A stretch of 37,061 bases of DNA from Pseudomonadales bacterium (GTDB lineage: Bacteria > Pseudomonadota > Gammaproteobacteria > Pseudomonadales > Azotimanducaceae), in NCBI GenBank assembly GCA_028281005.1, contig JANQKS010000072.1, positions 1 through 37,061 on the forward strand, in the 5' to 3' direction. The notes beneath the pieces were generated by a model. That model ran no database searches. It had not been told where the DNA came from and saw only the letters and a list, made by a program, of their open reading frames with translations. Below are positions 24,736-33,254 of the stretch, piece by piece; positions within the stretch are counted from its first letter, which is position 1; every line of letters starts with the position of its first letter. The translations under genes were made by a program, and so were the position numbers.

Positions 24736-25967
24736 CTGGGTGAAAGTCCTTGGTAATGAAGCATCAATGACTGTTTTGCTACGTCCTGAATTGGCAGTGC
24801 ATAACGTTCATCAAACCAGTTGGGTAAACCGTAGATCGCCTGTCCAATGACCGGCTGGTAGATTTCCGGGTTGATGTCGTTGCGAATGAATCCGTCTTTG
24901 GCCGCGGCTTTGGCAATACCAACCGAGGTTTCACGTACGCCGCGGTTGCGCATGTTGATGAGGCGTTGATGTTGTGGCTTCAAGTGCTCAATCGCGTTGA
25001 GGTGCGCGAAGGGGCCTGCCTCAGTGTCGTGAAAGAGATACAGGTTTGTGCGGTGGATTAACATCTCATCGAGACGATTTTTGGCGAAATCTCGCGCGAA
25101 ACGTTGGCTGCGTTCAACGACAGCTGCGCCACGTTCGTAGCAGGCATACATCAGGTCTAGTTTGTCGGCGGTGTACTGGTAAATTACGGTTTTAGATACT
25201 CCCAACTCCGCAGCAATTTTGGGGATTGAAGCTTGCACCCCTGCCAAATTGAAATGCCGCGTTGCGGTGCGGTAGATCTGTTCGAGGCGTTCAATTTCAG
25301 AGTCGATGGCGGGGTCAACCCCAAGCAGTTCTTCACCCCGACTGATACAGCGTGATGCCGATAGCAGTTGTAGGCGGTTTTTCAGGATTCCGCGGGAATA
25401 AAGTGCTTCAATCGTTTCAGCAACAATGCGCATGGGCGTGTTCTTCAGCGCCGGGGACGTATTGCCGGCATGTTTTACGAACGACTCGAGTGCGGTCATC
25501 ATGATGTTGGCGATTGTTTGCGCATGGCATTGTCGAATAGAACCTTCTGCAATTCCCAACTCGATTAGTGAGGCGACGTCCCGGTAAAGCAACTGCCGAC
25601 TGTCAACCACCTGCTGCAGATGGGTGCCTGTAAGCGGAAGCAGCGCCGGGAGCCGGACTTTAACGTCGCGGTCTTCGATCAAATCGGCGCGAACAAACCT
25701 CATAAGGCGCTCAAATGCGGAATCACCTTCTGCGCCTGCTAGTAGCGCTCGCCGGTTTTCAATGTTCCAACACAACACTTCTGCGGCAAGATGGTCGCGG
25801 CTTTCGAAGTAGTGGTAGAGTGCGGTATAGGCGACACCGAGGTTATCGGCAACATCCTGCAGGCGGGTTGACACCACTCCTTTCTCACGCATCACAGTGG
25901 CCGCTGCGGCGAGGACTTCTTCTTTGCGTTTTGGCGGGCGTTGTTGCCTTGCCTGTCTGGCGCTCAT
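24732..25967 (-). CDS. Fused double TetR-family regulator
   Basis: 411 residues from ATG 25967 (AGAGG about five bases upstream). Two TetR DNA-binding domains lie in one chain. Copy 1 (about 15-65): 'RKEEVLAAAATVMREKGVVSTRLQDVADNLGVAYTALYHYFESRDHLAAEVL'. Copy 2 (about 227-275): 'LEQIYRTATRHFNLAGVQASIPKIAAELGVSKTVIYQYTADKLDLMYACYE'. Each is followed by its own all-helical ligand domain. Normal TetR proteins are about 200 residues, so this is a complete tandem, effectively a covalent dimer. The first HTH (T-x-LYHYF) is the better conserved. It leads the ABC operon and is translationally coupled to the binding protein. It probably controls its own operon in response to the imported compound. Confidence 0.9.
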   Translation of the reverse strand: MSARQARQQRPPKRKEEVLAAAATVMREKGVVSTRLQDVADNLGVAYTALYHYFESRDHLAAEVLCWNIENRRALLAGAEGDSAFERLMRFVRADLIEDRDVKVRLPALLPLTGTHLQQVVDSRQLLYRDVASLIELGIAEGSIRQCHAQTIANIMMTALESFVKHAGNTSPALKNTPMRIVAETIEALYSRGILKNRLQLLSASRCISRGEELLGVDPAIDSEIERLEQIYRTATRHFNLAGVQASIPKIAAELGVSKTVIYQYTADKLDLMYACYERGAAVVERSQRFARDFAKNRLDEMLIHRTNLYLFHDTEAGPFAHLNAIEHLKPQHQRLINMRNRGVRETSVGIAKAAAKDGFIRNDINPEIYQPVIGQAIYGLPNWFDERYALPIQDVAKQSLMLHYQGLSPS

Positions 25968-26058
25968 TGTCTGCCTCTGGCGACTGAATTTGTAAGGTAA
26001 ACGGCGCAGTCCGCGAGTGAATGGCGACATCTGATCGCGTCAGTTCTTATGGATAATC

Positions 26059-26100
26059 CCCCTAATTTGGTGAGCAAACGGTGCATTGAGCCCCTAATTT
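26059..26100. promoter_or_regulatory. Direct repeat upstream of the double TetR gene
   Basis: CCCCTAATTT occurs at 26059-26068 and 26091-26100, spaced 32 bp (about three helical turns), 90-135 bp upstream of the regulator start. It may be a regulatory site or chance; no promoter elements could be assigned with confidence. The rest of 25968-26254 holds nothing else I can name. Confidence 0.3.
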
Positions 26101-26254
26101 TGAAATCCGACGATATAAAAAAGTGACATGGATAGTGATCGGATGCAACCAGAAGCTTCGTCGAATTTCCCGATCTGCGGCGCTGTATCGTGTCGACAGT
26201 CAGTTTACGCGGCATGAATTAAACTAGGTGTCTTGTTCCGACTAGGAGAGTTCA

Positions 26255-26416
26255 GTGTCTTTGATGGAAATTTCGCAGCTTTTCAGGAACTTCGGCGAGT
26301 TTGGGCGAGCTTGTTGGTGTTACTCCTGGGACATCGCGCGAGATCGGCAATTGGCTGAAATGGTGGTAGATCAATTGTCCGGCAAACGTTACGACGAACC
26401 GGCTGGGCAATACTAA
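26255..26416 (+). CDS. Small orphan ORF, unrecognised
   Basis: 53 codons from GTG 26255 (ATG 26264 is an internal alternative) with AGGAGAG four bases upstream, an unusually good ribosome site. It reads MSLMEISQLFRNFGEFGRAC followed by 'WCYSWDIARDRQLAEMVVDQLSGKRYDEPAGQY'. No signal peptide or membrane helix. I do not recognise a family. It lies between the double TetR gene and the ISNCY transposase remnant, so it may be a leftover of a mobile element or a real small protein. Confidence 0.35.
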   Translation: MSLMEISQLFRNFGEFGRACWCYSWDIARDRQLAEMVVDQLSGKRYDEPAGQY

Positions 26417-26641
26417 CGCGATATGCTATTTCGGGCTTTTGCGCTGAGGCTGGAACTGCTCTATAACAAAGTAGAGTTGGGAATTGGAAAAGCCCATCTT
26501 CAGCAAGGGGTTTGTGCAGTCTGTTGAAGATGCGTCTCCGGGCCATCTGGGTTTGACTGCGTTAAATCGTGCTTAAATCGGCGCTGGAGTTTTTGGTGAG
26601 ATGTCAGAAGACGTCCCAAGCCCAATCGACCTTCGAGATAG

Positions 26642-27199
26642 CAGCGACGCGTCATAACGGGCGAACGGGTACCTTCGCAAGACAAGGTTGTGAGTCTCTT
26701 TGAGCCCCACATAGATATCATCGTCAAAGGCAGCCGAGACGTTCAGTACGGTCATAAATTGACGCTCACCAGCGGCGCCAGTGGCCTGGTGCTCGATGTG
26801 GTGGTCGAGTCAGGCAATCCAGCAGACAGCACCTGTTTGATGCCGATGCTTGAACGCCACAAGGCACATTACGGGAAACCCCCGAGCCAACTGGCTGCCG
26901 ATGGCGGTTATGCCAGCCGAGCCAACCTGGCAGCGGCAAAAGCGTTCGGGGTAAAAGCAGTTGCCTTCCACAAGCGCGTCGGGTTGTCGGTATCCGAGAT
27001 GACCGCGGACCGCTGGTTGTACCGTAAGCTGCGCCACTTCCGTGCCGGGATCGAGGCGGTGATCTCCTATCTGAAACGCTGCTTTGGCCTATCACGCTGT
27101 AACTGGAAAGGGCTTGAGCACTTCAAAGCCTATGTGCAAAGTGCCGTGTTTACCCACAATCTGGTGGTGCTCACACAGCGACTTGCCGCCTCCGGGTAG
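26642..27199 (+). pseudogene. ISNCY-type transposase, 5'-truncated
   Basis: The open frame begins 26642 after an in-frame TAG and reads 'QRRVITGEPVPSQDKVVSLFEPHIDIIVKGSRDVQYGHKL', then 'GNPADSTCLMPMLERHKAHYGKPPSQLAADGGYASRANLAAAKAFGVK' and 'RKLRHFRAGIEAVISYLKRCFGLSRCNWKGLEHFKAYVQSAVFTHNLVVL'. This is the C-terminal half of ISNCY transposases, including the DDE-type Asp in 'FEPHIDII', the Asp in 'AADGGYAS' and the Glu in 'FRAGIEAVISYLKR'. The N-terminal half (typically about 250 residues) is missing or scrambled in 26417-26641. Not functional; no clear terminal repeats found. Confidence 0.8.
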
Positions 27200-27340
27200 T
27201 AGCCAAGCTCAAAGGGAAAGAAGAACGGAGTCACTCTGCGTTTCACGGTACAGCCAATCATAAGCGCCCGATATCGTGGAGAATGCTCGCCGTTATGTTA
27301 GTGTCGTCAGCGATGTCCTTAGCAATGGCTGCATTTTGTC

Positions 27341-28069
27341 ATGACCGAAGAAATTGGGTTGCTCCCCGAAAACGCTGAAAAAATGAAAGTGGCGTTTGTT
27401 CGCAATCGTGGTCGGCTCGAACGACTGGCGACCGAATTGGTGGGTGCAGATGCCGCCAGTGCTGTGGTCGATGCTGCTGAACAGGAATTCATCGCCATGT
27501 TGCCGGACATGGCCTACCGCGACAATCCGGATCACCACCACGCAGGTGATCTGTTTGCCTCGGCCATGAACCTTGCTTTGTTTCTGGCCGTAAAAGATCG
27601 CGGTATCGATGCGCATCGTTTTGGGGATGCCATGATTTATCGCATACGCAAAGCGCTAGCCGCGATCCAATCTAAACGGCAAGGCGCTGAGCCCCAACAA
27701 CCCGACTCCAGTGTCGCGCAGGCGTTTATTGATGCGATGCACGAATCACAAATTTCGGCGAAACCTGGGGAGTTTGTTTACGAATACCTGCCTGACGAAT
27801 CAAACGAAGACTCCGGCGATTGGGCCTTCAACATCACTTCCTGTGCCATCTGTCATCACTTCCGCAAATATGATGCGATGGATTTGGTTCCGTATATGTG
27901 TGCCAGCGACGATGTGATGAGTGATGCCCAAGGTCGCGGTTTGGTGCGAACTGGGACAATTGCGCTAGGGGCCAAGTGCTGTGACTTTCGCTATCAGGCA
28001 GGGGGTGAGCCCCAGGCTGTTGCGGACCTTTATCCGGATCGAATTAAAGTGCAACCGGTTGAGGGTTGA
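27341..28069 (+). CDS. L-2-amino-thiazoline-4-carboxylate hydrolase-like protein
   Basis: 242 residues. The C-terminal half has the family signature 'FNITSCAICHHFRKYDAMDLVPYMCASDDVMSDAQGRGLVRTGTIALGAKCCDFRYQAGG', with the paired Cys (C-x2-C), the late Cys-x-x-D and the terminal 'CDFRY'. The N-terminal half is helical ('FVRNRGRLERLATELVGADAASAVVDAAEQEFIAMLPDM'). In ATC hydrolases the reaction opens a thiazoline ring toward L-cysteine; many family members have unproven activity. No Shine-Dalgarno is evident near ATG 27341. Downstream is the flavin monooxygenase on the same strand, 89 bases away. Confidence 0.7.
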   Translation: MTEEIGLLPENAEKMKVAFVRNRGRLERLATELVGADAASAVVDAAEQEFIAMLPDMAYRDNPDHHHAGDLFASAMNLALFLAVKDRGIDAHRFGDAMIYRIRKALAAIQSKRQGAEPQQPDSSVAQAFIDAMHESQISAKPGEFVYEYLPDESNEDSGDWAFNITSCAICHHFRKYDAMDLVPYMCASDDVMSDAQGRGLVRTGTIALGAKCCDFRYQAGGEPQAVADLYPDRIKVQPVEG

Positions 28070-28158
28070 TGGGAAAGTTGAAGGCTCAAGTCTGGTGACA
28101 GAACCTAACAACGAGATGACTGCTAGAAGCACATGAACGTTGTGCACGAGGTTGTTGG

Positions 28159-29373
28159 GTGAGCCAACGTATCTGTATCGTTGGCGGTTCAATTACTGGC
28201 TGTACCACTGCGATTGCCGCACGGAAAACTGGAATGCAGCCGACAGTCTTTGAGAGGTCGGGCAGTGTTCTTAAAGATCGCGGTGCAGGTTTGGGCATCC
28301 CAACCGCAGTAGCTGTTGCTCTCAGAGATCAGGGGTTCATTGACGACGGCTTTCCTCATGTGAGTATCCGCGCGCTGACTCATTCCAGCGTTTCAGGCAA
28401 AGATGCTCACTACGGGGGTATGGCGGGGTCTGTTCCGACTTTTCTTGAAGCTATTCGGTGGGGTCATCTTTTTGATCATCTGAGATCTTTGGTGCCAGAC
28501 GATGACTACAAGACTGGTAGGGCCGTAGCTGATGCTCAAAATGAAGGGGATGAAGTTAAAGTCACGCTTGATGACGGGTCGGTTGAGTATTACGACATCG
28601 CGGTTTTCGCCGATGGCTACCATTCGCTTGGACGATCAATCGTTTGTCCAACGCATCAGCCTCGATACCAAGGTTACTTCATTTGGCGCGGCACTCTTCC
28701 TGAACAGGAATTAGGCGACAGTTCGCTTTTTGATGAGACGCTACAACGCGTCGGATTTCCGGGCGGTCATTTTTTTGCCTATCTCTTACCCAATGAAAGT
28801 GGTTCAACCACGGTCGGTGATCGAGATTTGAACTGGGGAGTGTTCTTGCCTTTGACTGCAGACGAGTTGGCAGATCATCTATTGGACAGGGAAGGTATAC
28901 AGCATGAGCTCTCCCTACCTCCCGGCAGGATGCGCGTTGAGATAGAGAAAAAACTTAAGCAAAAAGTAAAACCCTTATTGCCGGGTTACTATGCGGACAT
29001 CGTTGCCCGATCTAGAAATACATTTGGTCAGGGAATAGTTGCCACCATCCCGGACGTGTATCGCCGAGGGCGTATCTGCTTGGCGGGTGACGCAGGATCG
29101 CTGGTGCCCCCATTTACAACAAGCGGCGTGTTTAAAGGAATGAAGAATGGCGTGGAACTCATAACCGCGCTCGCATCCGAGAGAGACATCGACAGCGCGC
29201 TAGGTGCTTGGGAAGAAGAGCAGCAAAAAGCTGGAGAGGGGCTCAAGCATTTATCTGACGTTATGACGGACAAGTTAATTGCCAGTGTTCCTGACTTTTC
29301 TACCCTGTCTGAAGCAGACTTGATTGAATGGTGGTCAGCCATCCAACTGACCCTAGAAGAAACCATGGGCTAA
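28159..29373 (+). CDS. FAD-dependent aromatic-ring-type monooxygenase
   Basis: 404 residues from GTG 28159 (GAGG seven bases upstream). N-terminal FAD fold 'RICIVGGSITGCTTAIAARKTGMQPTVFERSGS' with G-x-x-x-x-G variant and the Glu that binds ribose; 'VFADGYHSLGRSI' (the DG motif); 'RICLAGDAGSLVPPFTTSGVFKGMKNGVEL' (the GD motif). This arrangement is that of the p-hydroxybenzoate hydroxylase/salicylate hydroxylase group A monooxygenases. The substrate cannot be told. Follows the ATC-hydrolase-like gene; whether they share a transcript is unclear. Confidence 0.85.
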   Translation: MSQRICIVGGSITGCTTAIAARKTGMQPTVFERSGSVLKDRGAGLGIPTAVAVALRDQGFIDDGFPHVSIRALTHSSVSGKDAHYGGMAGSVPTFLEAIRWGHLFDHLRSLVPDDDYKTGRAVADAQNEGDEVKVTLDDGSVEYYDIAVFADGYHSLGRSIVCPTHQPRYQGYFIWRGTLPEQELGDSSLFDETLQRVGFPGGHFFAYLLPNESGSTTVGDRDLNWGVFLPLTADELADHLLDREGIQHELSLPPGRMRVEIEKKLKQKVKPLLPGYYADIVARSRNTFGQGIVATIPDVYRRGRICLAGDAGSLVPPFTTSGVFKGMKNGVELITALASERDIDSALGAWEEEQQKAGEGLKHLSDVMTDKLIASVPDFSTLSEADLIEWWSAIQLTLEETMG

Positions 29374-29411
29374 CAGTCCCTGCATGTCCCAACCGCCCGC
29401 GATAGAAAGTG

Positions 29412-29624
29412 ATGAATTCGAGACTACATACCTGGACGGACGCCACTTTGGCTGAACTCCCGACTGAGAACGGGTTCCGGCAGCGCGGCATGCAGATGAC
29501 CCGACTGGAAACCTTCACGGACGCTGCCTTTGCGTTTGCTGTGACGCTGCTGGTCATCTCTGTGGACGACGTAGGCTGTTCAGTCGCCTTCTTGCACAAG
29601 GGATTATGCGAATTGGGTACATGA
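29412..29624 (+). pseudogene. TMEM175-like potassium channel gene, truncated
   Basis: The frame reads 'GFRQRGMQMTRLETFTDAAFAFAVTLLVISVDDV', a near-perfect start of bacterial TMEM175 (DUF1211) channels with the R-x3-FSDxxFAxxxTLL-type signature (here F-T-D-A-A-F). At about 29573 the family match ends and the frame runs into unrelated sequence ('GCSVAFLHKGLCELGT'). Full-length proteins need about 200 residues. From 29575 another frame reads 'RDYANWVHETLKYQSQINPKKPN' to a stop at 29670, which could be the tail of a different gene. So a junction near 29570 probably joins two gene remnants. The rest of 29671-29840 holds no gene I can see. Confidence 0.6.
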
Positions 29625-29840
29625 AACTCTGAAATATCAGTCGCAAATCAATCCAAAAAAACCAAACTAGAACTGGCAGTTTATGGCTGGCCAGGCCCAA
29701 CGACTTCAGTTTGGTAACTGCCTGAGTTTCGCACGACCAGACATAGGGGGTGTGTTAGGAGCAACGGTACAGAACGACCCACAACGGTCATTCGCGTGTA
29801 GACTTCTGGAAGGAAGTATATCTGGGACGATCGTACGCGT

Positions 29841-30179
29841 ATGGAAGAGTCAATCGTAAGAGAATACTTCACTACATTCTTCGGCGCTGAACCCGACCTA
29901 CACGCACTGAGGGAGCTGCTTACAGATGATTTCTGCTTTAAAGGACCGCTGTTAGAGTCAACTTCCGCTGACGAGTACATCGGACAGCTTAAAGGGTTGG
30001 GAATTGGCGGTCTGAAGGCACACAATTTGATTTTTGCTACTCATGACGACAGAGTAGCAGTGCTATATGAGTTAGTTATGCCGTTTGGAACCATCTCGAC
30101 CACGGAGTGGTTTTGGATTCGCGGTGGCAAGATTTCGCGCATCGAATTACTGAACGACCCACGGCCGCTCATTAGGTGA
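29841..30179 (+). CDS. NTF2/SnoaL-like small protein
   Basis: 112 residues. 'ESIVREYFTTFFGAEPDLHALRELLTDDFCFKGPLLESTSADEYIGQLKGLGIGG' is the helix-helix start of a SnoaL/ketosteroid-isomerase-like cone fold, followed by the sheet 'HDDRVAVLYELVMPFGTISTTEWFWIRGGKISRIELLNDPR'. Proteins of this shape may be enzymes or ligand-binding domains; catalytic residues cannot be assigned. No strong Shine-Dalgarno. The next gene starts four bases after its stop, so they are likely one transcript. Confidence 0.7.
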   Translation: MEESIVREYFTTFFGAEPDLHALRELLTDDFCFKGPLLESTSADEYIGQLKGLGIGGLKAHNLIFATHDDRVAVLYELVMPFGTISTTEWFWIRGGKISRIELLNDPRPLIR

Positions 30180-30183
30180 GGAT

Positions 30184-31059
30184 ATGGCAGAAAATCAAAT
30201 GCGATGCTCGTTTTGCGACATCGACATTTACAGGTTGGATTCGGTTGAGCTTCAGCTGTCTCCAGTGAGGGAAATCACGCGGTCAGGTTTCATCCCTGAG
30301 CGTCTGCCGTTTCGGTTCAGATCGACGCCTCAAGACGAGGTTCGGTATCTGGTTAATCATTCCGACGTATCCAGGGACCACATTTATTCGCTAATTCCAC
30401 CGGGAGCCGGAGAGAGGTTTGATCGGGGGATCAACTCCCTGCTAGATGGCGGTAGCGGCGGTATTTACGAGCGCGAAGAACCTTGCTTGGAATACATCTG
30501 GGCAGACCGCCTCGCCGCGATGCCATCGGACACGCAACGGGTCTGTCTTTCTTGTGCCGAAGATTTCGCGGAACACGTCACGCCGTTCGGTCTGGATCAG
30601 ACGATTGGCGCGCGCATTGAAACCGCCAAATCCAGACTGGTCGATATTGGGTCGGTTCTGAAAACGGGACGTCTGCCCAAGGACGAGGACATTTCCGCAC
30701 AGGTCGCGAAGGATTGGTTCTTCTTTCCGATGTTCGACGAAATCGTGTCACTCGACCGGAGCAGCCGGGAGGTGGTTCTGGATCGACTTTGGCCGAACCA
30801 GATATTCAGAAATCGCTATCGTCGGCAAATCCGTGCGATCCATGGCTCCCCTTGGAGCATGCTTCTCTTCGGTCTTGCTGCGATCGTCGTCGCGTTGTTT
30901 GTCCTGGCCGTCTCCCTGGAGTTGCTCAGAGACGATGGGATTGTGCTGGGACTTGTCTTGATTGCCGTCTCAATCGGCGGGGCCGTTTTTGGTGGCGCAC
31001 TAATCGTGAATTTTAGGATCGACCTTCGGTTGCTTAAGGATCTGTCACGCAGGGGTTGA
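30184..31059 (+). CDS. Unrecognised protein with zinc-type CxxC pairs and two C-terminal membrane helices
   Basis: 291 residues. Two C-x2-C pairs, 'CSFC' near residue 8 and 'CLSC' near residue 120, could together bind one zinc. Two hydrophobic helices near residues 225-280 ('MLLFGLAAIVVALFVLAVSLEL' region and 'GIVLGLVLIAVSIGGAVFGGALIV') anchor the C-terminus, leaving a large cytosolic part. I do not recognise a family. 'SLLDGGSGGIYEREEPCLEYIWADRLAAMPSDTQRVCLSCAEDFAEHV' is the densest conserved-looking block. Directly follows the NTF2-like gene. Confidence 0.6.
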   Translation: MAENQMRCSFCDIDIYRLDSVELQLSPVREITRSGFIPERLPFRFRSTPQDEVRYLVNHSDVSRDHIYSLIPPGAGERFDRGINSLLDGGSGGIYEREEPCLEYIWADRLAAMPSDTQRVCLSCAEDFAEHVTPFGLDQTIGARIETAKSRLVDIGSVLKTGRLPKDEDISAQVAKDWFFFPMFDEIVSLDRSSREVVLDRLWPNQIFRNRYRRQIRAIHGSPWSMLLFGLAAIVVALFVLAVSLELLRDDGIVLGLVLIAVSIGGAVFGGALIVNFRIDLRLLKDLSRRG

Positions 31060-31443
31060 CCGCCTCAAACATCCAATTCCTCCACAGAAAGTGCGCCTCA
31101 GTTTTAGCCGATGCACTATAGCGGTATTTACTGAATGACCCGCCGCGCAGGCAATGTTTTTGTATCCGGCGCTGTCGCCTTCATCCGTTTGGCGAGCAGC
31201 GCCCTGAATCGTGTGCTTTTGCATGTGTACACAACTTAGCCGCTTTCATTGCCAGATCTCCAAGGCAACTCTCTCGAAAGCGGCCTTTTTATTTCAATGT
31301 CGTCCAACCAGATGTATTTGTAATGCGAGTTTGCTCCCAGCAAATTGATAAGCTCAACGCACGGGTCCATTTGAAATTAGCTAAGCGGAAGTTCTAGAGT
31401 TAGAAAACAGGCAACTTGCCAGTGAGCATCTAAGGACATCTCC
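31060..31443. other. 384-bp intergenic region with a nested hairpin
   Basis: No coding frame with a plausible start was seen in this stretch. Its only clear structure is the hairpin described separately at 31239-31293, which would suit transcription ending about 200 bp after the preceding gene, or the 3' end of a small RNA. No tRNA or known RNA family was recognised. Confidence 0.5.
31239..31293 (+). terminator. Candidate Rho-independent terminator with nested stem
   Basis: GCCGCTTTC (31239-31247) pairs with GAAAGCGGC (31276-31284) in a 9-bp stem, followed by CTTTTTATTT. The 28-base loop contains a second stem TTGCC/GGCAA (31249-31253 with 31264-31268). A T-run after a GC-rich stem is the classical layout, but the long branched loop is unusual. 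Confidence 0.5.
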
Positions 31444-31905
31444 ATGGGTGATACAGTCGGATCAATTTGCGACCTTTCGCATACACTTTACAACCTGCCT
31501 TCTAATGCGCTTGGCGGAGTTTTAGCTGACATATATGACCGGCAGCCACTCGAGGGGGCGGGTCCGGTAGATATGCTCAAGGTATTCATTGCCGAACATT
31601 TAGCGGATGACGTTGAAGATACCTTCGGAGCCTATGACGACCGCAAACTATCATTGTTAGCAGGTAAGGATTTCATGCTCACGCTGACATACAACACGTC
31701 ATTGGGATCAGGTGCGTTGCAAGCCAACGAATTTATTACTGAAAGACTACGGCATTGGAATGGCTATTACGAGGTGCTTCTCGTAGAACACGCAAGAAGA
31801 CTTGGGGATGGCGAGTTGCTATCGGCTTTGACGAACCCGCCAGCAACACCACCAGGCGTAACCGACGATGAACACCCAAGAAAGTGGTGGCAGTTTTGGA
31901 AGTGA
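31444..31905 (+). CDS. Hypothetical protein, C-terminal KWWQFWK
   Basis: 153 residues with AAGGA seven bases before ATG 31444. 'DLSHTLYNLPSNALGGVLADIYDRQPLEGAGPVDMLKVFIAEHLADDVEDTFG' looks helical, followed by 'FMLTLTYNTSLGSGALQANEFITERLRHWNGYYEVLLVEHARRLGDGELL'. The end 'DDEHPRKWWQFWK' is an aromatic C-terminal tail of the type seen in many unrelated small bacterial proteins. No membrane segment or known motif. I do not recognise the family. It is isolated, with a 186-bp gap (31906-32091, no feature seen) before the convergent Ere-like gene. Confidence 0.6.
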   Translation: MGDTVGSICDLSHTLYNLPSNALGGVLADIYDRQPLEGAGPVDMLKVFIAEHLADDVEDTFGAYDDRKLSLLAGKDFMLTLTYNTSLGSGALQANEFITERLRHWNGYYEVLLVEHARRLGDGELLSALTNPPATPPGVTDDEHPRKWWQFWK

Positions 31906-32091
31906 GACTTTAGGCACTCTATTAGTGCTCCCCTACAAGCCATTCCCTTTCGGTACGTACTGCGTCGCAGGCGACAGGGAGCGAGGGCAGCCTAATGTAA
32001 TCCTGACGAGATGAATGTAGGAAAACGTCTGCTATCCACCCTTCTCCGACACTGAGTGCCGTAGCCAATATCGGCGGACCTCACGCAATGG

Positions 32092-33162
32092 TCATGATTG
32101 GAGGGGAGTCACGGTTGGAAAAAACATCACGCAGTCCGCCTGACGTGCCAACTCTACTTCCGCGACTGTGTTGTATAGATTTCCAACACCAACCATTCCT
32201 CGTGGGCCGCATCGCAAGAGTGCAACATCCTCAAGCTCAGCGAGGAGTTGTCGATTGAGCGAACGCCGAGGATATCGCAGCTTGTTAGGGAGACTCGCGA
32301 GCGGTTGGCTGCCCATGCCTTCCCCGCACAACATCCAAACGGAGCTGGTATCGAGGCCTTTTTCTTGCGTGAGGTAGTGGCCGAGCGAATTGGCTTGCCC
32401 GCCTCCCGGCCCGATGCCGGCCTCGGACCCAAAGCAGGCGTCATCTTTCGCGAGATGAAAGGCGTGCGCGAGCAGCACAATGAGGTGGGCGGGATCTGTC
32501 GCCGCCAGTACTTCGTCGACGCGTCGTTTCATGACATCCTCGCGGTATGCCATCGCGGCGCGGGTTTGCTCAAACTCCGTTGCACCTGCCATCAGTTGTA
32601 AATAACGTAACGAATCGATCTGAGTGCGCGAAGTGTCGCCCGTTGCCTCGAGGCGCATGAGCTCGTCGTCGAGGGTTTCTCCGAACACGCGTTCGGCTGA
32701 CCCCGCACCATCGGCGTCCACGTCGAAGCCGAAAAACCGTTCGACAGCTCCTTTATGACGAATTGCCGCATACAAGCGTTCGTGCTCGTATCGCATACCG
32801 GCATGAGGGTATGCGGAGCTCTTGAATACCGGTGGCCAATCATCGCGATCCGTACGTTTGCGCCCGTTGTAACCGAAAGTTGCGACTCGATCTAAGTGAC
32901 GAGCGTCCCCGTCATGCAGGAAACCATCGATCTCTTCCCCGTCGAGGTGAGCAATTTCCTCACCTATGACTAATCGTTTGCGCGTACCTAACTGAGACAA
33001 CCACCACAAACGAAAATCGGTCTTCTCGTGCACGAAATGGTTGGTCTCGCCGAGATAGACCACTCTAGCCGCAGCCACCTCATCTACCACAGCCTCAACC
33101 TTGGGATCGTCGAGCGAAATCGCACTGTTGATCCAATCAGGGATTTCTAATGCTTCGTCCAT
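32092..33162 (-). CDS. Erythromycin-esterase-like protein
   Basis: 356 residues from ATG 33162 (GGGAAG about nine bases upstream); the frame to 33240 is longer. The Ere fold begins 'DDPKVEAVVDEVAAARVVYLGETNHFVHEKTDFRLWWLSQL', with G38-E39 and H42, H45, E46 in the positions used by EreA/EreB-type enzymes. It continues with 'RLVIGEEIAHLDGEEIDGFL', 'RYEHERLYAAIRHK', 'FFGFDVDADG' and 'LIVLLAHAFHLAKDD', where the second His set lies. Ere enzymes hydrolyse the macrolactone of 14-membered macrolides, but most homologues are uncharacterised, so antibiotic resistance should not be assumed. Confidence 0.7.
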   Translation of the reverse strand: MDEALEIPDWINSAISLDDPKVEAVVDEVAAARVVYLGETNHFVHEKTDFRLWWLSQLGTRKRLVIGEEIAHLDGEEIDGFLHDGDARHLDRVATFGYNGRKRTDRDDWPPVFKSSAYPHAGMRYEHERLYAAIRHKGAVERFFGFDVDADGAGSAERVFGETLDDELMRLEATGDTSRTQIDSLRYLQLMAGATEFEQTRAAMAYREDVMKRRVDEVLAATDPAHLIVLLAHAFHLAKDDACFGSEAGIGPGGGQANSLGHYLTQEKGLDTSSVWMLCGEGMGSQPLASLPNKLRYPRRSLNRQLLAELEDVALLRCGPRGMVGVGNLYNTVAEVELARQADCVMFFPTVTPLQS

Positions 33163-33254
33163 GTGAGCAGCTTCCCATGAACCGTGCCAGAAGAGAATAC
33201 GAATTCTGGCCGAAAGCCGCATCTCGCGCCGGAAGTTCACGCGGCTGCTTGCGA

